Both the position numbers and the translations under genes were made by a program. DNA of 64,000 bases from Micromussa lordhowensis. Taxonomy: Eukaryota; Cnidaria; Anthozoa; Scleractinia; Lobophylliidae. Below, piece after piece: positions 43,020 through 56,493 of the stretch. The stretch covers positions 18,107,201 to 18,171,200 of the forward strand of contig OZ026598.1 of the NCBI GenBank assembly GCA_964020085.1. The letters run 5' to 3'. Under the pieces are notes generated by a model. That model was not told where the DNA came from. It made no database searches and saw nothing but the letters and a program-made list of their open reading frames with translations. Positions within the stretch are counted from its first letter, which is position 1; the number at the start of each line of letters is the position of its first letter.

Positions 43020-46000
43020 CATCCCTTCAAACATTCCCACAAAGAAACTCGAACAGATAAGAGGTGTGCCACAAACAGTCCTAGATTGTTCTAAAGTAAT
43101 TGCTAAAACAAGCAATGAAGAAGACGAGCAAAGCGTAGGAACGGAATTAAATAAACCCGCAGACCGAAACGTATGCCCAAGTGACAAGCGAATTGACGTG
43201 GTTGTAAACGGCGAAAAGAAATTAGATGGGAAACTCGTGGGGAGCGAAGCGTTCGTACCCTTTTCTTTCGTAAGGGAGTATTTTGATATTTATGGCGAAC
43301 TTCAGGAGGTAGATGGAAGAACTGTCTTGGATTGGCGCCATTCCTATTCAGAAGTTCATTCAGTGAAACCGGGAACGGTTTACGAGACGAAAGGCCCGTT
43401 TCTGTGGTTTGAAACTTATCATGTCGAAGGTCGCACTCGAGTTAAATGCATTAGCGGTGTCGAAGAGGTACCCGTTTCATCGCAGTGGTACTCAAAAGGA
43501 CATTTTTATCCTATTCAAATCGCGCAATATGGTCTTTCGCACTACAACATACTACAAATCGAAGGCGATTCGGACAGCAAGGAAAAAATCTTCGAAGATG
43601 CTGAAAGTGTCTCGGATGTCAACTGGAATTGGGTCGTACCAAAGAGTGCACAGATGGCCAATGTGTTTGATAAAGAGCAAAATTCAAGAGTCTTTCAGTT
43701 TTCTACGGCAGGTAAGCTTTTGATTTATCGTTGCTCGTTTTTGTGTGCGCTTTTGCTGGGGAAGAATTATTTTTTGATTTTGTAGGTGACAGCACGGCGT
43801 GACTTTAATTTTAACGCCAGTTGTAACCCACTCTAGGATGCAAATTAGCGACACTTGAGATTTTGGTTGTGTTGTTTCAGTTTGCAATCCGAGAACGTTC
43901 ATTTTAGGCAAAAGTAGCGATTTCCTTTCGGTGGATAATCTGTTTGTTTTTAAATTTCTTTCCAAGCATATTAAAATATCCGGTACAATTTTTCTAAGGC
44001 ACCGACAAAAGCTAGGTAAACATTATCAAAGCATGAAACCCTTGTCTTTCGCCTCAATCGGATTTCCATTTCTTAAGTCTTTTAAAAGATGAAATATCGA
44101 CACCCAAACGAGTTAAAATTATGGCAAAAGAACCTTTCCATTCGTTTTAGGGTATCTAATCAGTGAAGTTTATAAAGAAAACTGTTCGTTAATCTACTGC
44201 GCGGAGAAGATGTCCTATGTAAACAAATTCCAAAGTTTCTTGCTCGAGATAAGCAACCTTTATCTGGGAATATATCTGCCATGTGATTTCCTTTTGTGAT
44301 AACTCGCACATAATTGAGGTTCAAGAGTATAAAAAATGCCAACAAGGAGACGAAGAAGTATTTCTTTCCCCTACCGTGTTTAATGTGCTTTTAATCATTC
44401 ATACGAAAGTTACATCCAACTGCAAAATTCTTTAACTGTCTGAAAGAATGTACAAAAATTTGATACCACGGCATATCGCGATAAATGACTTACTATTTTT
44501 TCCCTTTCAAAACCGATTTGAGCTGTGTGGGAGGTGTCTGCCGAACTAATTCACCGTAACTTCTTTTGAGTACCACACAGAGATCAAGTGACCCAATTCT
44601 TGAAGTTATGAGTCATGGTGCTTGTTTTATATCTCGTTGTAGACACAATTCAGTAGTTTTCACCGACAGAAACTTCTGAATTAATTGAGAACAACAATGC
44701 ACAGCTACTATCTCAGTTTCCAGGTTTTAGATTCCCACTAGATAAACTTTTCTAGACCTGTCCTAGCCTTATCTCTCTTAATGGTTTTTTTTTTGGTCTG
44801 CGAATTTACATTGTTGTTATCAGGTTTCTCTTGCTTTCAACTAGATCAACAAAACGACGTCTGCTATTTTTTGCCAACTGATATTGTTTCTTGACCGTTC
44901 TTTGTGATTAGTATACACGTTGCTCTCCAGGGAAGGCGGCCCATATGAAGGAGGTCATCTATGCAAAATATGCTTTATAAATAATTGTTTATTAAATATT
45001 AAGCACTGTAGATATTTGCCTCATGCAGAGATGTGCTATGCTTCACAAATTTTGTTTCGTCAACACTCTTTTTCTCTGCACAACCTTTGCAACCCTGTGG
45101 GAAAAAAAATCTGTTTTCATTAACATTTCATGAGTTTTCTTTTCCACTTATGCACAGGCAAGTTTGCAAAGCAAACATCCCTTCTTTTGCCTGCTTTCTG
45201 AATAAAATCTTTTTACTCTAACAGTGAAAATTTTCCATTAATGCAAAAGTTTCAAGAAATAGCAGTCTGTGTTAAACTCGTTTCCATAGTAAACTAATGA
45301 GAAACACATTTTAATAACAACATGATATTGATCTTTGTTGAAGCAAAAGTGACTTTGGCATAAAGACCAAAAAAATTGTATTTTTTGCAACGGGATTAAG
45401 TACAATCATAGAAAAACAGCAAAAATATCATTAAGCTTCAGATGTTTGTCCAGCGTATTCTAAGGCAGAGTTGTTTTTGCTTAGTTACATGCATTTCAAC
45501 TCTGGATAATAATCACGATTGGATTTAAAGAGAAAACTTCAATATAATGTATGAAATTATATTTCACAGTATGATATGTAATATTAGGAAACAGTTATAT
45601 TCCAGGATATTTATTTCTAGACAAATAATTTGCTTGTACTTCTTTGATGTGCAATGTATTTTGCTGTCCCAGTGCTTTTGTTTGCAGATGTTGGAAAACA
45701 TTCTTGATAATGAAGGCTTCATTTCCTAGCAACATCAAAAAAAGCTTTTAACTGATTTTCTGATAAAAAAATATTTCATCAGTTTGAAAAGTAGAGATGG
45801 CAACATTTGACCACACAGGAAGCTTGCTAATTTCCTGCAAAGATCTGTATCAACTAAGTGATAAGTTTCAAATTTATGTGTTTCCAACATAAGGTTCTTT
45901 TTTTCATTCTCCTTGTACTGGCATTATGAAGCAAAGAATTTTATTTGTTTACTGATACTCCAAATAAGTTGCAAGAGTATATCTTTGTTTCATTCTAGAT

Positions 46001-49000
46001 CGTTCTTGCAACACAAGTAAATGTTAATATGCATGGGAACATGTTGAATGGTAAATGATTTATTCAACAGTCAAGAGTATTAGCTGAAGCATTCAGTTAT
46101 CAGTGATGAATTATAGAAATTTTTAATTTAATGCAATATACCACTGACTGTGCAACCAACTAATTCCTGATAATTTTTAGATCCACAAAAAATTTTATCT
46201 TAGTTGTTTTTATCATGCTGGTTTCCAATGCCAAAGAAAAATGATTTTCAATTTAATTCATTTTACTGCCAAATGTTGATAAATTCCATTATTGAACTTT
46301 TTAATCATAATAAATATGTTATTTCTATGAACCAATGCAAGTTGAAATTAAAGAAATCAGATAATTGTTAAAACTGGAAAAGAAATATTAATTTTACAGT
46401 GTATATTAAAAAACTACCCAAGTAAACTACCACAGTATTAGGTAAGGTATTATTTAAATTCTTCATAGCTGGAATGTTTTAATTATTAATTTATTTACCA
46501 ATATTACTAACATAGAAAAAGAAAAGAAAAAAATATACAAATCATTAAGTTTCCTTATACAAATAAAACTTCTAATAAAATGCCGTAAGTAAATAATAAA
46601 GGGAGAAATCTTTAAAAAAGCAGAATCTGTGGCATTCAGACAAGGCTTACAAATTAAAATCAGGTACCGAACAGTAAAATGATTTACTGTCTCAAGGGGC
46701 GAATAACTGCAATTAAAACTTCTTGATTTGCTGTTTAAATTGAAAAAATGTGTCTAGAATTTAATTTTGATGAGCATGAAGAATGATGACTGACTACATT
46801 TCATCAGATATTTGATTCATGAAAGCCCCTCCAAAAGGGCAAGCTCTCTCATATCAAGGAATTTTTCTTGTGACAACTGGAATTGGTTAAGACAGGGCAA
46901 CATAGAGTGTAAAATATGTAGCTACCATTTTCTGATAAGTAGATTCTTAATTCTGTTAAGATAAGGTTTGATCTGATATTTGTGTTTAGTATCTGTATAA
47001 AGACCTTAATTTGTTTTCAACATGCTAAAAATAAGTTTAATTAAAATGTCCAGACTTGGTTGGTTTCTGAGCCCTTACCCTAATAGTTGTCAACACCTAA
47101 GTTGGTAAGGAAATAGAACTTTTCACAATGGGTAGTTTGCAGAGGAAATGGAAGTAGCTAACACAGAAGAGTTTACACGTGTTTTTGCCAAATGGTTAGA
47201 ATATTTTTTTTTCTCAGACTAACCCTGACACATTGATTGCTAAACAGGACAAAGATGATTTGATGAATAAATTGTTGCATCATTCCATGACTAAATGTCT
47301 AAGAATTCGGATCAAAACCTTGGAAGTTTGAAAGCATATTATATCTTTGTTGTGTTCACCTTTTTGGTTTTGCCACATTATAAATGACCTTTTTTCTCCA
47401 AACTTATGTGTAAGCCATCTATGATATACTCCTTTGAAAGGAATCGAGCAAGATATTTCATTAAATTCATCAGCAAATTTGTAAGAAGTTAAGGTGTTTT
47501 TAATAGAAATTTCCAGTGACACAAAAATAGAAATCCGTTGAAAAAATTAAGAGAAAAATGTCTTTAACCTTGTACATATATGTTAGGTATAACCAGCCAA
47601 TGTTAGATACATGTATAATTATTACAGCACGATCAAACCTTAGCAGTCAAGTGTTCACAGAAATCATTTACTTTGCACTGGGGTACAATATTTTCTAAAG
47701 GAGCATATCTTAACAGTGTCCACAATTCAAATAAATTCCAATAATTTATGCACAGCTAAAAGCGATGTGAAAGAGATGGACTAGTCGTTGCCTGAATTGA
47801 TGGTGTAATGTTGGTCAAAGTGCTTTAAGGTATGAGACTGTTGTTTGCTGATGTCTTCTGCGGTGCCAGGAGAGAGACAGATATTCTTGTCCAGTTTCGA
47901 ATACTCTCTTTCTTTCGCAATTAATGCAATTATAAAGGGTAACCACAAATATCTCTTCTATTTCGCTGTTTATCAGGTCAAAAGTATTCATGTTGGAAGA
48001 GATTAACACAGGATCTGTAGGGGCGTTGGTCTCCAGGATACGGGCCTAAAAATACACTTGGGCCGAAGGCTCCAGTGCGCTGTGTTCTTTATTGCCTCAG
48101 GGTTCTAGGGACCGAGAACCGACATTATTGTCCGATCCCCAGGAAAAGAAAACCCTGGTTTCTGGATTCCATAAAGCAAAAACTTTAGGACTTTAGAGAT
48201 CTTCTACTGGGACGGTGAACCCAACAAAGGAGAATTAATTAATATTTCGAATTTGATAATGGATGGGTTATTATTGGTTTTCTTTTTTTTATGATTTTTG
48301 GAAATTGTTCATTGAGGCAAGTCGGCACAAGGCAAGAAACTTGTGTAAACAGTAAATATCTTTTGTCACGTATGTGTTGGCAATCTTCGCTATCTCGCGC
48401 CAAGACGCCTGATCAATTAACAAGTGTTTCAATTTAGCGTTAAAATACTTTATCTTGTTATCACAGGTGTCCGAAATCGTTTAGATCACGAGTGCCGCGA
48501 AATCCGCAAAACCACTATCATTTCGTTGCGTGTCTGTTGTTGTTGGGGCAGAAGCATTCCTCCTCTCCTTTGAGAGCACTCTCGGTGTTTGAAACTTCGA
48601 CGAGGAGTGTGCCTTCCTTGACCTGTGAAAATCTGGGTTTAATTCCGTCGACATTTTATTTAAACAACGAATTACATCCAGATGTCAGTTCTAATTCGGG
48701 AATTTGAGCTCGATAAAGGTCAACCTGTAGAAAGGAAAAACGAAACGGTTTGATTCTGGTGTAAATTTGAGAGTGAAATCGAGATGATTGTTGTTTATTT
48801 TATAGATTTTTCTTTAATTTGTATTTCAATCTTCTCATGGAATTTCGTACACGCGCTTATTGTAACGACGTGAAGTTTTTAGCGATATACAACTGTATGT
48901 TGCGGCAATTATTACAAAAAGCCTTGCTTTTTCAACGATTTCGCGGTTTAGCACGACACCTGTGGAAATCTCTTGTTAATATGTTTGGTTTTATTTGTGG

Positions 49001-51951
49001 GTGGGTGGGTGTGTCGCAGTAAAGCGGACGAATCCCTGGGGAGGGGATACATCCCAGTGATAGGCTAATGGGGAAGTTGATTGACTAGGATAGGGTTGCA
49101 TTTTCAATTGAGTTACAAGAATGGGGTCGCACATTTTTGAGATTTTTGAGGTAAGGAAATTCTGGCAAGAAGGGATTTTAAAAAGGAGAAGATTCGCGGT
49201 GACAACGTTGCTACCCTTCTACCGAGTATTTTAGGATGAACTACTTGAATGGCTTTATAAGTCCGATGCATAAACAGAAAGTGACTAAGTTTGGATTGCG
49301 AAAATTACATTTGCCCAAAAGTGACTCAGAACGGGGTCTATATTTGGGGTAGGGGTTCTGAGCGGCCAGCAACACATGCCGCGCAAAAAGTGACTTACGT
49401 ACTGCGTTATAGTGGTTCAGAAAAAGAATAAGGAAGAATTTGTGATCAAAGCTCTTCCGAGTGGCATGTCGACATTTCCATTTGCGGGAACATTTGCATT
49501 GAAAAACCGATTTGAGGTGACGACTTTCTCGACCGAAGTGTTCACACGCCACAGAGGTTCCACAAGTAACGTCGCTGTAAATATTTGGACTAAGTCTGAT
49601 AACTCACTAAGAAGGAAAAGATTGTTCAGGAAATTGGCGTTCGTTAATATTCATTTCAAGCCACTGTTAACACCATAATGTTTCAAAATATGTCGATTAG
49701 GGTGCAAAACCTTAGAAACTTGACGCAAAGAGTGGAAAGCTCATTTAGCTTTCGTCGAACTTGAGAAATGAATAACAGTGAACGATGGTTATGCGAGGGA
49801 ATTTTATGTAAAAACTGCGTAAGAATGTTGCGATGCAAGGTACACAAATAGAATTGTTACGTGTTCCAAGACCTTTGTTTCTGTTGGTGCATTTTCACCT
49901 TGGCTGTCGATAAACGACTGTGCTTCATAAGCTAGCTGGGGGGTTGAGAAGAGGATAATCTCTTCAATTCCTTGAATCGGCTCTGAAGATTTATGATTTA
50001 TTTTAAACTATCAAAAGCAGATTTCGCAAAACTTTCGATTTCACTGTGTTTGAAAGGCGTTGTCCCTGCTTACACGGCAAGCATTACTAAGGATCATGTT
50101 TGGCGAAACTTTTACGGTGACTTGAAGATATGCATTTAAGTTTCTCGTGTTAAAAACAGTGTCTTACTCACTCGCTTATAACAAGCCCCGTAAACTTTCG
50201 GACGCAGCACAGCCCCCGATTATAAGATTCAATCTCTAAAAGTACTATATAATTTTATCCAATTATTATTTTCCTTCTGTAGATATACTGTTTCGTATTT
50301 TACGTCATAAAGATGTTTTTCAAGCTTTTTTCTTTTGTATTCCATATAGTCATATTCAGGGAGCTCTTGCAGACAGAATTCTTATGTGTACCAGGTGTAC
50401 CTTTTCAGGCGAAACATCGCTTCCAAATGTAAGAGGGTCAGCCGGATGGAGTTAAACGGATAGCTAAGAATTAGTCAAAAGTTTAATTATCAACTGAAAA
50501 GTGACGCTGTTTATATATATATATATTCCAAGATCCGTAAAATCTCTTATAGTTTATAAATGGGCTGAAATTTTCACTGATAGCCAACTAAGGAAATCGA
50601 GAAACTTTAACTGACAACTGAGACTACAGTGTGTGAGAAACGCCGCGGCGGCAAATGTCCTTCCGATTCTAAGCTTCTAATCCCTCGGAAAATAAGCCTT
50701 CCCTAGGATAAGCCCACAGAAAGCCTTTAAAACAGCAATTAGCCTAGGGGTTTTAGTTTTATATGAACAGTGATTAGTTTCTGGAGAAAGTGTTGTCTTG
50801 TATTAGCTAGCAAGTGTTAGCTGAAATACTTAGCTGAAACGTCAGCTTTTCCAAATTCGCTACGACGGTTAATTTAGCTTAAATTAGGCGCTTAGCTAAT
50901 TCATGGAGATTTTCTTTCTGTAGGCTTAACAGGAGAAGGGATTTCTCTGAGTGTGGACAGTGCGACCAAGGATTTCATTGTAGCCTTCGACCTCCTCCTT
51001 GGCGGCGAGGTGCGTGTTTCTATTGTCATTGAAACAGACAACTCGGATTTCTACACAGTGCATTACACCTCGAACAAAGAGCTAATTTCGTCGGCGGAAT
51101 CGACGGAGATTTTCTACGGCATAGGGCACTGGAATGGCTGGAGAAGGATTGTGCGGAATTTGGATACTGACTTGAGGAAAGGGCTACGGTCCCCTGATGC
51201 GAAGAACGGGAAAAAAAGCAAATTATCTCTCACCGAAATCCAGAGCATCTCCCTTCACGGGAAAGGCTCCATTGACAACATTTCATTGACGCATTCCGCT
51301 CATGCGCACTCGTTCATGGCCGCCGCAAAGTGGTTCTTACGTCATCAGACCGAGCAAGGAAGTTGGCCAATCACGGTGAAGCGTAAAGTTATAGACGGCG
51401 TGACACTGCACCCGAATTGGTACTCGGCCATGGGACAGGGACAGGGCATGTCTTTGCTAACCAGGGCCTATCTATACACCAAAGACCCGGCGTATTTAAG
51501 AGCAGCGCTTAGGGCCACTAAACTCTTTAAAATCAAGTCAAAGGACAAAGGTGTTTTAACCACATTCATGAACCAGTACCCTTGGTATGAAGAATACCCC
51601 ACGTCACCTTCACTGTTTGTTCTGAACGGTTTCATCTACTCGCTCCTTGGACTATATGACTTGAAGCTCACTGCAGGCCCGCAGCACGGCGCCGAGGCAG
51701 CGGAGTTGTTTGATCAGGGCATGCGCTCGTTAAAAGCCATGCTTCCCCTCTATGACAGTGGCTCGGGCAGCTTTTATGACCTGCGTCACGTGACCATGCG
51801 TACCGCGCCCAATTTGGCTCGGTGGGATTATCACACTTTACACGTTAGTCTGTTATCGTTTTTGGCGAATATCGATCGCGATCCCATTTTGAGAACGACA
51901 GCGGTCCGATGGGAAGGTTATACTAAAGGGAAGAGAGCCAAACACAATTAA
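42916..51951 (+). CDS. D-glucuronyl C5-epimerase (2 exons, 607 aa)
   Basis: Exons 42916-43711 and 50924-51951, joined in frame at a split Gly codon. The enzyme converts D-glucuronate to L-iduronate in N-sulfated heparosan, in the Golgi, during heparan sulfate synthesis. The start gives a short cytoplasmic end and a type II signal anchor (LKLFLACSFTFVVTLYVFW, residues 13-31). Family blocks follow: VPFSFVREYFDIYGEL, RVKCISGVEEVP, FYPIQIAQYGLSHYN, WYSAMGQGQGMSLL, WYEEYPTSPSLFVLNGF and APNLARWDYHT. Tyr550 in YDLRH and Tyr568 in WDYH match catalytic tyrosines of the animal enzymes. The ending KGKRAKHN matches the vertebrate KGSRAKHN, and length is close to the vertebrate enzymes (about 617 aa). 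The 7.2-kb intron separates stem and barrel from the catalytic domain. No truncation is seen. Confidence 0.95.
43712..50923 (+). other. Epimerase intron 1 (7.2 kb)
   Basis: Donor GTAAGC, acceptor TTCTTTCTGTAG. AT-rich throughout, especially 45200-46700. No exon is supported. A decayed repeat-like region near 49030-49430 has GTGACT and GGGGT blocks. A short (TA)n run lies near 50516-50527. Sequence near 50838-50875 (TAGCTGAAACGTCAGC) resembles the fragment at 33480-33600. Confidence 0.6.
50924..51951 (+). CDS. Epimerase exon 2 (catalytic domain)
   Basis: Acceptor CTTTCTGTAG. The first two bases complete Gly266. It encodes a beta-sandwich region (FIVAFDLLLGGEVRVSIVIE), then the alpha/alpha-barrel with WYSAMGQGQG, WYEEYPTSPS, MLPLYDSGSGSFYDLRH and RWDYHTLH, ending RAKHN. 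The stop TAA is at 51949-51951. Confidence 0.95.
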
Positions 51952-52707
51952 CTTTAAAACAGCGTTTTTTATATACGCAGTCCAATGACGTTCTTTGATA
52001 TAAAACTCGTATTCTAACAGACTATTCAAGGTCATTCAACGCTGGTTTCGTTGTGATATTTCCGAAGTATTGTTATTTATTGCACCGCAAAGCGCTTTTT
52101 AGGGCGTATAGTATCTCTCTACTTTACTGACCACGCCCTTTGCTGTCTTGACAGGGTGCTCTCAGCAAAAGAGGTTTATCAGCAACGTGCCTTAAAATTT
52201 CATTCTTATGACATGGCACTGCTCAGCTCTGAGGACTGCTTCTGATTGGTTCCTTGTTGATTTGTATTTATTTCAACCAATCAGAGTCACTCTCGTGGTT
52301 TGAGTTGGCCTACATCATCACTGTGCAATTTCACATGTCTTCAGTTCCATGGAGGAGCAATTTTCCCAGTGTTTATCTTCTGGTTTACTTTGAAACGTTA
52401 AGCAGCATACCTATATTGTAGTCTGATTTCTTGAATTTCGTTAGGTAAAGACGAATATATACTCTATTTTTTACTTTTGTGGCTTGGTTACTGCCCGAAA
52501 TGTTTTGAGTTGGTCATGCCAAAAACTTGAATGCCATTTCCTACAATTTCTAAGGAAAAAATGTATGAATATTTTTGATCAAGTTAAACGACCGCTCCTG
52601 TATGATCGTGTCGAAATTTTTGCAGTTTGTAACTAATACTAACTAACGCACTGTCGTGACTCAATGGGCGTGACTTAACACTGCATTCTTGTGAATGACC
52701 GTATACT

Positions 52708-52750
52708 TTGCATGTCGCGCAATATTCGTTTTTAGTGTTGCGTGACAGTC
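52708..52750. repeat. Short hairpin, possibly related to the palindromic MITEs
   Basis: TGTCGCGCAATATTC and the inverted GTGTTGCGTGACA form a small quasi-palindrome sharing the TCACGCAA core with the elements at 127-267 and 56690-56791. It may be a decayed member. Confidence 0.35.
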
Positions 52751-52899
52751 CGAGGAACGGCAACTAAAAGGCCGAGAGCATTTCAAGTAGACGTGCTGTG
52801 TTGCAAATTGAAAAGCGTTATTGTATATTGTCATGTCTACAACTTGCAACACGGGCGGTGACACGCGCGATTCCTCTTTACACGTATTGTCGGTAATGG

Positions 52900-53040
52900 A
52901 CTGATATAGGCCATTACCTTGTGCCTCTGTTTCAAAACGAGGCCTCGTGCAAAACCTGTCATATGAAAATGACTTTGATACTTGTAGGCGCAACACATTT
53001 TCATATGAATGATTTCGCACGAAGACTCGCTTGACAGAGA
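52900..53040. repeat. Inverted-repeat fragment
   Basis: CGTGCAAAACC with CATATGAAAATG on the left and CATTTTCATATGAATGATTT with CGCACG on the right form an imperfect foldback. Class unknown. Confidence 0.5.
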
Positions 53041-54174
53041 GGCGACACAGGCAACTTGGAAATGGCCTATTAGCTTGCAATGGGGGCTTGCGGAGAAATA
53101 TTATAAACGAGATTAAATCCATTTACATTTGAAAAGACTCCCTTTCTTAGCTATAATTTGCTTAATTCATGACAAATGCAGCTAACTCGATATTAATATT
53201 GCGATCGTCCAATCATCGGTACTCAAATGGATGGACATTTCTTGATAAACAACGACGTTTTTACTGAAACAGTTGTTCATTTAGTTTTCCAGCAAAAGGC
53301 ATTGCTCTGGCTTGTTTAGCAAGTAAACCCTTCGAAAGTGAATGTTTACAGTGTCAATAAAATGAATTATCTTCCCTAGCTTCTCGTTGTACCATCAACT
53401 TCGTCTCTATAATAAACCTCGGAGGACCTCCCGAGGGGTTTCAAGTTCCCTCGGAATTAAACATTTTGCATTCTTCCCCTTGCTCCGCTGCTCCAGTAAT
53501 GGATTTGCCATTCCCTATAAAGGTTTAGCGTAACTGACATCCCGTGTTCCCACAAGTCCGAAAAGTATCCACTGTTCTGAAATTGGCCCCTTGAAATAAA
53601 TGATCTGGGAGATTGTTGCCCTGGGGAAAGAATGAACTGGAATATGTTTAGAGATTTCCTTCCATTGTGGAATGGCAGGGTTGTGTTAGTTTGTTTAAAA
53701 TGGAGTTGTGGGTGTGCAAATGAAGAAAAAAGTCTCGGTATTGACCTGATGCTGCGAAATAGCGCGAAACTTCGCTTATTCGAATTTTCGCTACAGCGAG
53801 ATCCCGGGAATTTTCGTTGTCTCAAATAGCCTTTCATCGAAATGACGAGACAACAGAGGGAAAAAACTCGTCGAAATTCCTCTCCGTTACTTTTGCACGG
53901 TACTGTTAAGCAGAGACCTGCGTTTTATAACAACAGGTACCGAACAAGACAATTTCAGACTCGTCTCATGGCTGCGACGCAACCATCGATTTAGTCTAGT
54001 TGCTGGCTGGCAAATATCTCTTTCTCATTCCTAGAAGAAAAAAAATAACGTCCTCACTTTCATTTCCCAGCAAACAAGCATACAAACAACAATGAATACG
54101 CTGAACAGAGCGTGGTTGAAAAGTCCAAGTTTGCTCGACTGCAATGAAAATTTTCTAAAGTTTTGTTGTTTTAA

Positions 54175-54582
54175 GGCGGGGCTTCACCTGAAAGCCGTAT
54201 TTTGGCTTGGTATTATGTTTTTAATGCAAATATCTCGTTTACGTTTCAAGCAATCAAGAATCTGTTCACTCATTACACACATCTATGTTTTGCGCCGTTT
54301 TGAAAATTTTTGGGTGACTTTTAGGTTTATTTGGAGATAAATAGTTTTTCTCAAAGGATTAGTGGAATTTATGGAAATAGGAAATTTTGAAGATTTGGTG
54401 TTGTTTTAAAATTAGAGTTTGAAGTTAAAAATTGGTAGATACACACCAAACAGTTGCCTAACAACCTGGGTGCCATTGTGGGGTCGGGCAACTGTCTGGT
54501 GGTGTTCCATAACCTTTTTTCCCCCTTTCAATCTCTCTTTAAACTTCCTCAAATTTCACTTAAATTCAGGTGTACCCCCACC
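54175..54582 (+). mobile_element. TTAA-flanked MITE, GGCGGGG family, copy 1
   Basis: It begins GGCGGGGCTTCACC and ends GTGTACCCCCACC, with TTAA directly outside at 54171-54174 and 54583-54586. It matches copy 2 (55232-55639) along its length in inverted orientation. The TTAA target fits piggyBac- or Kolobok-type mobilisation. No transposase is present. Confidence 0.75.
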
Positions 54583-55014
54583 TTAAGATCAACTTTGGGA
54601 GATTACTGACTTGTAATTCATGCAGGTTGCTCTCAACAAAGATGGCGCCAGGCAGATGGTGGGCGCTTTAAAGCGGGTTATACTGGCTGCACTTTTCACC
54701 AAAAAATCATTGCAAAGAGCTCAACTAAGAGGTCATGAGGGCTTTCGTATCCGTTTTGTGTTCGTTGTTGTCCAGGTAGCGCTATGAGCCATTTTCAGGG
54801 AGGTAGGTTTCCATGAAAGTAAAGAGCCCTTGACAAGAGAGCTCAGTCCCAGAATTTTCTAGTTACTTTGACCACGCAAAGATGGAAAAACACCAAAGAG
54901 ATTGTAATAAAACCGTAAAGAAACAAGGATGGTAAATGATGGAGAAGATTAACACCGATTACTGACAAACGACGAACTTGAAACATTTTGATTAAACCTT
55001 TCAAGATGCCATAA

Positions 55015-55795
55015 TTATTATATTATGGGTTATAACTTAACGAATGCCAGAAATGGAAAGAGCATATCGAAAACACTAAAATGGTCAAGTTTGAAGCCCC
55101 TGGCATTAAAGAGTAAGTTTGTACAACAGTTTGAATTTAGAAGACATCTGTGTAAAATGTTGCTGGAAAGCAAGGTCTTGCTCTCCAACAACTTTTTCCA
55201 TACAAATCTTCTTAATTTTTTGAAAACTTAAGGCGGGGGTAAACGTGAATTTAAGTGAAATTTTGGTAAGTTTAAAGAGAGGTTGAAAGGGGAAAAAAGG
55301 GTTATGGAACACCACCAGAGAGTTGCCCGACCGCACAATGGCACCCCAGGTTGTTGGGCAACTGTTTGGAGTGTATCTACCAATTTTTAATTTCAAACTC
55401 TCATTTTAAAACAACAACAAATCTTCAAAATTTCCTATTTCCATCAATTTTACTAATCCTTTGAGAAAAACTATTTCTCCCCAAATATACCTAAAAATCA
55501 CCCAAAAATGTACAAAACAACCCAAAACATAGATATGTGAGATGAGCAGAGAGATTCTTGATTGCTTGAAACGTAAACAAGATATTCTCATTAAAAACAT
55601 AATACCCAGCCAAAATACGGCTTTCATGTCCCCCCCGCCTTAAACCGTCATAAAATCTCATCCATTAATGCCAGGGGCCTCAAACCTGGCATTTTTTTCT
55701 ATTTTTTACATGCTTTTCCCATTTCTGTCATTGTTTAAGTTATAACCCATAATTTTATGAAAAGTAGGTCACGTGATGGCTTAGCTGCAAATGGC
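55015..55795. mobile_element. Foldback element interrupted by a TTAA MITE
   Basis: The left arm (TATGGGTTATAACTTAACGA, GCCAGAAATGGAAAG, TTTGAAGCCCCTGGCATTA) is inverted in the right arm (TAATGCCAGGGGCCTCAAA, TTCCCATTTCTGTCATTG, AAGTTATAACCCATA). It is the same family as 31681-33480. Copy 2 of the GGCGGGG MITE lies inside it, so the MITE is younger. Confidence 0.6.
55232..55639 (-). mobile_element. TTAA-flanked MITE, GGCGGGG family, copy 2
   Basis: It begins GGCGGGGGTAAACG and ends TGTCCCCCCCGCC, flanked by TTAA at 55228-55231 and 55640-55643. It is the inverted counterpart of copy 1, about 650 bp away. A hairpin between the two copies is possible in transcripts or single strands. Confidence 0.75.
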
Positions 55796-56493
55796 CTATT
55801 AGGGAAGGTACGTTTTTTCTTGGGGGGGGGGGGGGGGGTGAGGGCTGGGGAATTTTGCTATTTTTTCCAAAAGAAAGTGTTGGCCCTCCCTCACGTTTTC
55901 ATTAAAAAACTCATGACCCCCCCACTTTTAGGTGACTGACGAAAGCGTGACCCTCCCCTCACTACCACATGGTATGCTCCATGCCATAGAAACCTCAGAG
56001 CATTTTGCTTGTAAATGCAAAATGTTTCAATATGAATAAATCTCGATATTGAATATGTGCGCGCTGAAACAAGAAAATGCGAACGATCAGCGTGGGATCC
56101 CGGCTTCACTTTTTTATATAGATGAAGTTTGAATATGGAAGTAAAAAATTTCGAGGAATTAAAAAGTTTTGAACGTAGAAGGGAAAATACACGCGTTTAT
56201 TTCTCCGACAAGCCAGCATTACCGATTGTTAATTTAAACAGGTTTGTTTGTTTGTTTGTTTGTTTGTTTTATAGCCTGCAGTGGTTTGTAACAACTATTT
56301 TCTGCTGTAGAAAAATAAATTTTCTGCCCTAAATTGAAGCATCATTGTTAACTTACCTATAAAGTCAAACATCATCTCTCTTGTCGGCCGTTCCATGTTC
56401 TGCTTCAGAACCCTGGATTGTCAGTATTAAATTATTAAACCAGCGCATAGCTCAATTTCCGCTATATGAAGTATTACACAAATCCATTTGTAG

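Larger units (their letters stand above)
51952..53380 (+). other. Probable 3' UTR and flank of the epimerase gene
   Basis: AATAAA at 53356-53361 (TGTCAATAAAATG) is a candidate polyadenylation signal. Within it lie an inverted pair CTGATTGGTT / AACCAATCAG (52230-52290) and the hairpin features below. Confidence 0.35.

Noticed and set aside
49241..49678. Opposed open frames in the epimerase intron
   Set aside because: No domain or splice support is visible. The DNA resembles a decayed dispersed repeat.
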